A stretch of DNA of 31,140 bases from Verrucomicrobiota bacterium (lineage in GTDB: Bacteria; Verrucomicrobiota; Verrucomicrobiia; Opitutales; Opitutaceae): assembly GCA_030916665.1 (NCBI GenBank), contig JAUPWC010000099.1, positions 1 to 31,140 on the forward strand. Direction: 5' to 3'. Both the position numbers and the translations under genes were made by a program. The number at the start of each line of letters is the position of its first letter. Position 1 is the first letter of the stretch. Below, piece by piece: positions 24,465 to 31,140 of this stretch. The notes under the pieces were generated by a model, which worked only from the letters and a program-made list of their open reading frames with translations, made no database searches and was not told where the DNA came from.

Positions 24465-27400
24465 TCAGTTCTCCATGTCGAGGAAGTCCACGATGCGCGA
24501 GGTGGCCATCTTGGTGAAGAAGGCGTTCGCGTCGGGCTTGGCGAGCGTGCCGCCGATCAGGACCGGTTCCTTGCCGCGGGTGTAGCCGAGTTCGTCCTTC
24601 GTCGTGTCGAGCAGGCGGAGTTTTCCGAGGAGCTGCTCGACCTTGCCGCGGGCGGCGATGTTGAGGGACGCGCTCAGCGGCTGTTCGAGCAGGGACTGCC
24701 CGAACACGTAACTGACGCTGCCCTGCCCGTGCAGCCGAATCTCCGGCGAGACGAGGCTGATGTCGTCGAGATTCATGTTGAGCAGCTCGTCGCGCGAGAG
24801 TTTCACGCTCAGCAGGTCGTAGTTGAACTCGCCGAGGCTCTGCGCGAGCTGGTCCACGAAGTAGGCCTGGCCGGCGACCTTCTCGGCGGTGCGCACCGCC
24901 TTGTCGGAACCGAGGATGGAGCCGAGCACCGAGGCACCCAGCTCGACCGCCTTGGACGTCATCGAAAGTTTGCCGGTGGCGCGCTGCAACCCGCGGAAGA
25001 CCCCCTGCCGGCTCGTGAGCTGGAATTCACCCTGCACGCGGTCGATGGCGCGCTGCGGCGTCTCGCCGTTGCCGGCGAAGCGGCCGGTGATGCTGAACAG
25101 ACCCTCCACCGTGGGCGACTTGGTGGATTCGAAGGCCCGGAAGAAGCGCCCGGCGTCGAACTCGTTGAGCGTGTAGTCGCCATTGAGGCGGTAGGGCTGC
25201 GGGCCGCCGGTGAAACGCAGCTCCATCCTCGCCGCGAGCCGGCTGGTCTCGCTGAACGCCGCCTCCAGCTTTTGCAGCGCAACGAGCGAGGGCTCGATCG
25301 CCACCGTGCCGGTCAGGCCCGTCATCGCCCATTCCTGACCGCGGGTGACGTTCTTCACGTCGAGGGCGAGCCGTCCGCTGAAACGCGACCAGGCCGCAAC
25401 CGTGTCCGCCGTGACCGGGCCCCGGGCCACCGGATACTCACCGGTATCGGGGGCCGCGGCGGCGGAGAACACGGCGAGCACGCCCAAGAGGTCCTCCAAT
25501 TCGGCCTGCTGTCCGGTCAGGCGACCGTCCACCGAGTAACCGCGGCCAAGCGGGGACAGCTCCAGGGAAAAATTCAGGTCGGAGCGCCGGCCGCCGTTGT
25601 CGAGAAGCAGCGGCACCTGGATCGCGGCCGCACCGTTCTCATGCACCTCGCCGCGGAAACCGATGTTGGCCACCGGCAGGAACTGTCCACCCTCGGCAAG
25701 CACGAGTCCGTTCAAAGTCATGCGAGCCTCGAGCTGGCTGTGCGCCCCCACGACCGCGCGGACTTCGCCGCTCATCCGACCGCCACTGACGGCCTGCACT
25801 CCGGCGAAGAGCGGCTGCGCCACCAGGGCCGGCACCTCGATGCTGAAACTCGCCATCGCCTGCGTGTCCTGCCCGGGCGCGCGCACGACGTCGCACTTCA
25901 CCGTCATGAGCGCCGACGATCCGCTGCGAACCGCCACCTCGCCCGTCCGCACGGCGTAGGCCCCCGGGCCGGCGTATTCGACGACAGGCTGCGCCTCCAA
26001 GGCGAGCCGCTCGATGACCACCTGGCGGTTCTGCGTGAGGGAAATCTCAGCCAAGCGCAGCGGCGCGGCCGGGCGCAGCGTCGTCTTGCCGGCGTCGGCC
26101 ATGATCTCGAAATCGCCCTGCTGGATGTGGCCGCCAAGCACCGCACCGGGCTCGGTCAGCTGCAGCGCGGACAATGGCACCCGGCCCAAGGTCAGGCGTC
26201 CGACCGGTCGCGCGGCATCATTCGGCCGGAGCGCGTGGGTCGCCAGTTCAACGGCGAAAGCCTGGGCCAGCGTGAGTTCGAGCAAGGGCCGGCCGGTGCC
26301 CTGTCTGATTTCGACCCGGCCCGGCTTCACCTCCGCTACGCCACGACGCAGCGTGAAGTCGAGTTCTCCCCGCGCGCCCACCGGTGCCCCGGGCAGCCAG
26401 CGTTCTAGCAGCTTCGGGGTTTGGAGCGTAAACTGTCCGCCGAGCATCAACGGTGCGTCCTGGCCGTTCTGCCGGGAGAAACGTCCGGCAAAAGTGAATT
26501 CGTCGCCACCCGGTGTGCGCAGGGTCGTCTCCACGACGGGCGCGGTGATCGCTCCGCCGGCAAAGGTCGAATCGACCCGGGCCGTGACAGCCGCCTTCGT
26601 CAGCAAGGCCCTGCCCTCCCGGACCACGGTGAGTTCATCCGCGCGCAAGTCGGCCCGCACGAGGGCATCCTTGGCGCCGCCGGATGCGCGTTGCAGGTCA
26701 ATCCGACCGGTCACCAGACCGCCGGAGAGATCCACGGCCCCGACGAAGGGCCGCACCCAGGCGAGCGGCAGCCCCTGGAGATTCGCTCGGAGCAGAGCTT
26801 CTGTTGAGTCGCCGTTGGTCAGGAATTCTCCGCTCGTCAGGTTGTAGCGGACGGGAGCGGAGGTGTGGATCTCCAGCACGGGCTGTTCACCGGCCACGGC
26901 GGCGTTGAACCGCCGGACATCAAGCACCCCGCCCTGCTGGCTAAGATCAAAGCCGGCCTCCACCTTGAGTTCGCCAAAGGACCGCCAGGCCGGATCGAGA
27001 CTTTCCAGCCGGCTCACGCGACCCTGCAGGCCGCCCTCCAGGGCAAAGTTCGCCGCCACGGCGTCGAAGGCGAAACGGCCGTCGCCCGCGGCGTCGAAGT
27101 CGGGCAGCACTCCGCTCAGCACGAAGGGGGCAAACTGCGCCGTCCGCGCCTTGAGCGCCCATTCGCCCTCGTAGCGCTGCGTGCCGGCGGGCAGGAGCGC
27201 GCGGACAATGAGTGCGTTCTCCGCCTGGCCCTGCAGGAGCGTGCTGACGGTCACCTCGTAGTTTTCCCCGCCGGAACTCTGGTAGACCTCGGCGCCGACC
27301 TTCAGCTGGCTGATTCCCGTGATCGCCGGCCCTTCCGCATCGACCAGCGTCGTGAGGCCGACCTTGGTGAAGCGGCGCTGCGTCGTGATCGTCGCGCGCA

Positions 27401-28010
27401 GGGCGGCCTGGGCGCGCAGCGAATTCACCCCGGCCCGGGCGGACGGATGGTTCAGCCGGGCATCGAACTGCAGCGTGCCCTCCTGGCCAGCGGCAAACTT
27501 TCCGCCCGTGAGCGTGTAGGTGGCCTCCACCGGCGACTGGCCGGGAGCCGCCGGCAGCAGCGCGCTCCCCTCGATGCGAACTTCGCCCAGCGTGAGATCA
27601 AAAGGCAGTTCGATCCGGGCCAGCAGGCCCGGAGCCGCGGCGGGCGCGCCCGCGGCGGCGGCTTCGGCCCGGGCGCGGGACACCGCGCTGGCGTCAACCC
27701 GCAGGCCGGTGACCTGCAGTTTTTCGATCCGCAGGTGCCCGCCAAAAAGATAACCAAGCGGCGAAAAATCCGCCTCCAACCGCTCGACGCTGACCGGCAC
27801 ACCCTGATGCACGAGCTTCAGGCCCGCGACCTTGGCGCCGGAAAAGCCCGCCGAGACGGTGGCGAGTTCCAGCTTCAAGCCGGGACGATCCTTCAGCGCC
27901 CACAGCACGGCCCAGCGTTGCACCGAAGGGGTCAGCGCCAGACCGAGAATCAGGGCGCAAACCGCCAGGAGCGCTCCTGACAGGACAAGCAAGACGCGGA
28001 AAGGCTTCAT
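24465..28010 (-). CDS. AsmA-like giant envelope protein
   Basis: 1181-aa protein with one N-terminal membrane helix (about 6-28) and a long periplasmic remainder composed of beta-rich repeats, typical of the AsmA/YhdP/TamB bridge-like proteins that connect inner and outer membranes and are implicated in lipid transport. An AsmA-like C-terminal region is suggested by GRFAGNGETPQRAIDRVQGEF and the closing segment with IRLHGQGSVSYVFG, LLGKLRL and PVLIGGTLAKPD. Exact subfamily (YdbH-like, AsmA_2) could not be fixed. A terminator separates it from the upstream tolC-like gene, so it has its own promoter in 28011-28060, where I see no convincing motif. Confidence 0.8.
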   Translation of the reverse strand: MKPFRVLLVLSGALLAVCALILGLALTPSVQRWAVLWALKDRPGLKLELATVSAGFSGAKVAGLKLVHQGVPVSVERLEADFSPLGYLFGGHLRIEKLQVTGLRVDASAVSRARAEAAAAGAPAAAPGLLARIELPFDLTLGEVRIEGSALLPAAPGQSPVEATYTLTGGKFAAGQEGTLQFDARLNHPSARAGVNSLRAQAALRATITTQRRFTKVGLTTLVDAEGPAITGISQLKVGAEVYQSSGGENYEVTVSTLLQGQAENALIVRALLPAGTQRYEGEWALKARTAQFAPFVLSGVLPDFDAAGDGRFAFDAVAANFALEGGLQGRVSRLESLDPAWRSFGELKVEAGFDLSQQGGVLDVRRFNAAVAGEQPVLEIHTSAPVRYNLTSGEFLTNGDSTEALLRANLQGLPLAWVRPFVGAVDLSGGLVTGRIDLQRASGGAKDALVRADLRADELTVVREGRALLTKAAVTARVDSTFAGGAITAPVVETTLRTPGGDEFTFAGRFSRQNGQDAPLMLGGQFTLQTPKLLERWLPGAPVGARGELDFTLRRGVAEVKPGRVEIRQGTGRPLLELTLAQAFAVELATHALRPNDAARPVGRLTLGRVPLSALQLTEPGAVLGGHIQQGDFEIMADAGKTTLRPAAPLRLAEISLTQNRQVVIERLALEAQPVVEYAGPGAYAVRTGEVAVRSGSSALMTVKCDVVRAPGQDTQAMASFSIEVPALVAQPLFAGVQAVSGGRMSGEVRAVVGAHSQLEARMTLNGLVLAEGGQFLPVANIGFRGEVHENGAAAIQVPLLLDNGGRRSDLNFSLELSPLGRGYSVDGRLTGQQAELEDLLGVLAVFSAAAAPDTGEYPVARGPVTADTVAAWSRFSGRLALDVKNVTRGQEWAMTGLTGTVAIEPSLVALQKLEAAFSETSRLAARMELRFTGGPQPYRLNGDYTLNEFDAGRFFRAFESTKSPTVEGLFSITGRFAGNGETPQRAIDRVQGEFQLTSRQGVFRGLQRATGKLSMTSKAVELGASVLGSILGSDKAVRTAEKVAGQAYFVDQLAQSLGEFNYDLLSVKLSRDELLNMNLDDISLVSPEIRLHGQGSVSYVFGQSLLEQPLSASLNIAARGKVEQLLGKLRLLDTTKDELGYTRGKEPVLIGGTLAKPDANAFFTKMATSRIVDFLDMEN

Positions 28011-28059
28011 GCGGTGCGGTTACGACACAGGAACGTGGTCAAAGTTGCCCGGACGCGCG

Positions 28060-28086
28060 AAGAAAAAAGGCCGCCCGGAGGCGGCC
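28060..28086 (-). terminator. Rho-independent terminator of the RND-TolC operon
   Basis: GGCCGCC (28069-28075), CGGA loop, GGCGGCC (28080-28086); on the minus strand the stem is followed by TTTTTTCTTC. It lies about 21 nt after the TolC-like stop. Confidence 0.9.
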
Positions 28087-28107
28087 CGGTTCCGGCGGCT
28101 TGGGCGC

Positions 28108-29475
28108 TCAGGGATATTTGAGTTCGCCGGCCGGCAGCGATTCATCGGTGAGGCCCATGGCATTGCGCACGGAGGCCACGGCGATGTTGTAACTGTAGTA
28201 GGCCTGCACCTGGTTGAGCCTGGCGGTCGTGAGGTCCACCTGCGAGGTCAGCACGTCCAGCTGGGTGGCGGTGCCGGCGGAATAGCGGGCGTTGGCCAGG
28301 CGGACCGCTTCCTCGGCCTGCTCGACCACCTTCTTGGACGCCTCCGCCAACTCGGTTGCCTGCTGGAAAGTGGAGATGGCGCGGCGAACCGCGACATCGA
28401 CATCCAGCTGGGCCGCGGCGAGGGCCAGTTTGCTCTGCTCAAGGAAGGATCGGGCCTGGGCGACCCGGCCGGCGGTCACCCGGCCGTCAAAGATGTCCCA
28501 GGAAGATTGCAGCCCGATGGTCCAACCATCGACCGAGGAACGGTTGCTGGACAGCGGGGCCTGGCGCCAGTCGTAGGAACCGAAGGCCGAAACCGTCGGC
28601 AGGTAGCCGGCGCGGTTGGCCACGACGCCCTGCTCGGCCGCCTCGGTCAGCTTGGCCAGACGCTGCAAGTCGGGCCGTTGCTCGCGTGCGGTGACCAGCG
28701 AGGAACGCAGATCGAAGGCGGCGGGGTTGAACTCCAAGGTGCCGAGGAACTCGGGCACCCTGGCCACGTTGGTCTCGCTGTGCGCCATGTAGCCGATGGC
28801 CTGGCGCAGCTCCTCGATGGCGAGGCGGTAATCGTTGCGGGCGGTGATGAGCGCAGGCTGGGCGTTGGCGAGCGCGACCTCGGCGCGCAGGACCTCGAAG
28901 TTGGAAACCGTGCCGGCTTCGTAGCGGTTCTTCACATCCTGCAGCTGGCGCTGGAGGAGCTCGATGTTCTGTTCCTGCACCTTGATGCGCTCGCGGTTGA
29001 GCAGCACGGTGTAGAAACGGGTGCGGACGCCGAGCAGCGCGTCGTTGATGACGGCGCGGAGCGTCAGGGTCGCCGCCTCGAGGGCCAGCTGCTGGCTCTT
29101 GACGCTGGCCGTCACCCCGCCGCCGGCGTAGAGGACCTGACGGGCGGTGATGTCCACCGACCAGGCCTCATTGCGACCGTTGGAGGAGGTCTCGTCGGCA
29201 TTGCGCTGATAGCCGGCCGAGGCGGACACGGCGGGAATCTGCGCCGAGCGGACCTCGAGCACGATGCCCTCCTGCTGGCGGATGCGCTCCTTCGCCTGAC
29301 GGATGGCGAAGTTGTTATCCAGCGCGTAGGCGAGCGCGTAGTTCAAGTCGAGCCGCTCCGGGACCGTGAAGTCCGGGTCGGGCTTGCCGTCATTGAGCTG
29401 GGCGATGACCGGAACGGAGGCGAGCAGGCTCGCCGCGACAAGGAGGAGTTGGAACGGACGCATGAAAGGTTTCAT
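28108..29475 (-). CDS. TolC-like outer-membrane efflux protein
   Basis: 455-aa outer-membrane factor of the TolC/OEP family. Signal peptide about 1-25 (ending VIAQ). Two related OEP halves are seen, each rich in long alpha-helical segments; for example RYEAGTVSNFEVLRAEVALA in the first half and RYSAGTATQLDVLTSQVDLT in the second show the internal duplication. It forms the exit duct for an RND pump, whose gene ends 15 nt upstream on the same strand. ATG 29475 chosen; an internal ATG at 29463 would shorten the signal peptide n-region. Drug or metabolite substrate unknown. Confidence 0.92.
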   Translation of the reverse strand: MKPFMRPFQLLLVAASLLASVPVIAQLNDGKPDPDFTVPERLDLNYALAYALDNNFAIRQAKERIRQQEGIVLEVRSAQIPAVSASAGYQRNADETSSNGRNEAWSVDITARQVLYAGGGVTASVKSQQLALEAATLTLRAVINDALLGVRTRFYTVLLNRERIKVQEQNIELLQRQLQDVKNRYEAGTVSNFEVLRAEVALANAQPALITARNDYRLAIEELRQAIGYMAHSETNVARVPEFLGTLEFNPAAFDLRSSLVTAREQRPDLQRLAKLTEAAEQGVVANRAGYLPTVSAFGSYDWRQAPLSSNRSSVDGWTIGLQSSWDIFDGRVTAGRVAQARSFLEQSKLALAAAQLDVDVAVRRAISTFQQATELAEASKKVVEQAEEAVRLANARYSAGTATQLDVLTSQVDLTTARLNQVQAYYSYNIAVASVRNAMGLTDESLPAGELKYP

Positions 29476-29490
29476 GGAAGCTGGACGGGA

Positions 29491-31140
29491 TTATTTGGCA
29501 AGGACCGGCTCGGCCGGTAGCGGAGCGGGCTTGGCGGCGGGGGCATGCGCCTTGGCGTGATCCTTGGCGATGAGCATGTAGAACGCCGGAACCACATAGA
29601 GGGTGAAGAGCGTGCCGACCGCCATGCCGACGACGAGCACCCAACCGATGCTATTGCGCGCGGCGGCACCGGGGCCGTTCACGAAGATCAGCATGATGTG
29701 CCCGAAGACCGTGGCAGCCGACGTCATGAGCACCGGGCGCAGGCGCGTGGCCGCAGCCCGGCGGATGGCGTCGCGTTTGGCGACGCCCTGCTCCTGGAGG
29801 CTGTTGGCGAATTCCACGATCAGAATGCCGTTCTTGGCGATGAGGCCGACCAAGGTAATAAGGCCGATCTGGGAGTAGATGTTCAGCGAGGTCTCCCAGA
29901 GGAAGATCGGGAGCATCGCACCCACCAGGGCCAGCGGGACCGAGCCGAAGAGGATGATCAACGGGTCGCGGAAGCTGTTGAACTGCGCCGCCAACACGAG
30001 GAAAATGAGGATCAGCGCAAGTGCACCCGCCGACCACAGGGCCGCGCCCTCGTAACGCAGCTGCCGCGACTGGCCGCCGTAGTCGATCGTGTAACCGGCG
30101 GGCAGGATCTCCTTGGCCTTGGCCTCGAGCTTCTTGAGCGCAGCATCAAGGCTCGGACCGACGCCCTGGATCTTGATCGAATTGAGCTGCTGGAAGCGGT
30201 TCAAGGTGCGGGGCTGCACCGTCTCCTTGAGCGTGGCGATCGTCGAGAGCGGGATCAACTGGCCCTGCGGTCCGCGGATGTGGTAGTCGAGGAGCTGCTC
30301 GGCGTTGAGGCGCTGGCCGCGCTCGACCTGAGGGATCACACGGTAGCTGCGGCCATCGTTGACGAAGCGGTTGACATAGCCACCACCCAGCATGGAGCCA
30401 AGATCACGGGCAACGTCGGTGAGGTTCAGTCCCATCGCGGCGACCTTGTCCTTGTCGATCTCGATCTCAACCTGGGGCAGGTCGAAGCGCAGGTCGGTGT
30501 CGGCGAAGTAAAAAGTGGGGGCGCCACCGCCGGCATTGGCTTCACCGTTCGCAAAAAGCACCAGCTTCTGCGCGATCTCCTCCATCTCCTTGTGGTCGGC
30601 GGTGGAGCGGACGACGAAGTCGATGGGCATGGATCCGCCCGAGGGCAGCGGATCGGGGGAGTTGATGACGACGTTGATGCCCGGAACGCGAGCAGCCGGC
30701 TCCTGCAGCGACTGCTCGATCTCCAGCGAACTGCGCGTGCGTTCCGACCATGGCTTCAGCAGGATGCCGGAAAACCCGAAGCGGGCGCCGGTGATCTGGA
30801 ATGACTGTTCATACTCCGGAACCTGTTCGAACATCTTCTGCACTTCCTTCGCATAAATGATGTTCTGGTCGATCGTCGCCGTCGGCGACGGGATCATGAG
30901 GCTGAACACGACGCCTTGGTCCTCCTTCGGAGCGAGTTCCTGCTGCGCCAGCATGAAGAAAGGCACGAGCAGCAGCGTGAACAGGAAGGCCGCGGTCAGC
31001 GTGACCGGCACCCAGCCGAGGCTGGCCCCGATCATCCTCTCGTAACGGTTGCGGACGCGGTCGAAGAAATGGTTGATCGTGCCGGTGAGGCCCTTCTCCT
31101 CGGCGTCACCGCCCTTGAGCATGTAGGCGCTCATCATCGG
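29491..31140 (-). CDS. RND efflux transporter, C-terminal half (5' end beyond window)
   Basis: Inner-membrane AcrB/HAE1-type pump, 549 codons visible and open to the right edge, where the frame enters with Pro before MMSAYML, equivalent to about the middle of an AcrB-like protein. The second periplasmic porter and docking region lies about residues 70-365, and the last membrane helices include the proton-relay-associated GLIAKNGILIVEFAN, whose Lys corresponds to AcrB K940. The C-terminus is an Ala/Pro/Lys-rich tail. It precedes the TolC-like gene by 15 nt; an adaptor (AcrA-like) gene would be expected upstream, outside the window. Confidence 0.93.
   Translation of the reverse strand, partial: PMMSAYMLKGGDAEEKGLTGTINHFFDRVRNRYERMIGASLGWVPVTLTAAFLFTLLLVPFFMLAQQELAPKEDQGVVFSLMIPSPTATIDQNIIYAKEVQKMFEQVPEYEQSFQITGARFGFSGILLKPWSERTRSSLEIEQSLQEPAARVPGINVVINSPDPLPSGGSMPIDFVVRSTADHKEMEEIAQKLVLFANGEANAGGGAPTFYFADTDLRFDLPQVEIEIDKDKVAAMGLNLTDVARDLGSMLGGGYVNRFVNDGRSYRVIPQVERGQRLNAEQLLDYHIRGPQGQLIPLSTIATLKETVQPRTLNRFQQLNSIKIQGVGPSLDAALKKLEAKAKEILPAGYTIDYGGQSRQLRYEGAALWSAGALALILIFLVLAAQFNSFRDPLIILFGSVPLALVGAMLPIFLWETSLNIYSQIGLITLVGLIAKNGILIVEFANSLQEQGVAKRDAIRRAAATRLRPVLMTSAATVFGHIMLIFVNGPGAAARNSIGWVLVVGMAVGTLFTLYVVPAFYMLIAKDHAKAHAPAAKPAPLPAEPVLAK

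Noticed and set aside
23292..26408. 1038-codon plus-strand frame crossing the reductase and AsmA-like genes
   Set aside because: Spans two well-supported minus-strand genes and the palindrome between them, with shadow-like composition.
28011..28060. Possible PHO box before the AsmA-like gene (CGTAAC present)
   Set aside because: No second repeat at 11-bp spacing.

Overview
The window is high-GC bacterial chromosome, densely coding, with no rRNA, tRNA, CRISPR array, transposase or integrase that I can see. Gene content (AcrB/TolC-type efflux, an outer-membrane porin, AsmA-like protein) shows a Gram-negative envelope. The style of the intergenic palindromes, the near absence of Shine-Dalgarno sequences and the protein flavour suggest Verrucomicrobiota, perhaps Opitutaceae; this assignment is an inference from memory, not a database result.

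Layout. 1-5990 (minus strand): phosphate acquisition. A porin and pstS form one unit (5884 to 3688) closed by a hairpin terminator, then pstC-pstA-pstB (3565 to beyond the left edge). Both units have an array of direct repeats with 11-bp period (core CGTCAC/CGTAAC) upstream, matching the known geometry of PhoB-binding PHO boxes. 6105-10624 (minus): a ClC-type anion transporter with CBS domains and a SNF2-type helicase. 10713-14176 (plus): a three-gene cassette of GT4 glycosyltransferase, PlcP/LpxH-like metallophosphoesterase and MGDG-synthase-like glycosyltransferase. Four 11-bp-spaced repeats plus a -10-like element at the same distance as in the porin promoter precede it, so it is probably a phosphate-starvation lipid-remodelling operon. 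14372-16120 (minus): an AAA/ABC-type ATPase followed by a small TOPRIM-like protein, resembling two-gene defence modules. 16317-18938 (plus): a second PstS-like binding protein directly followed by a chemoreceptor with a large helical sensor region, a plausible phosphate-taxis pair. 19082-23186 (minus): a polyamine-type ABC importer in the unusual order potC-potD-potB-potA, preceded by an aldo/keto reductase (23325-24314). 24465-28010 (minus): a giant AsmA-like envelope protein. 28108-31140 (minus): TolC-like outer-membrane factor and the 3' half of an RND pump gene.

The first 19 kb can be read as a phosphate-limitation neighbourhood: uptake across both membranes, replacement of phospholipid by glycolipid, and possibly chemotaxis to phosphate, tied together by PHO-box-like arrays. 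Several families of dispersed inverted repeats fill the gaps between genes, and one copy supplies the C-terminal tail of the GT4 protein. No gap between genes exceeds 300 bases.
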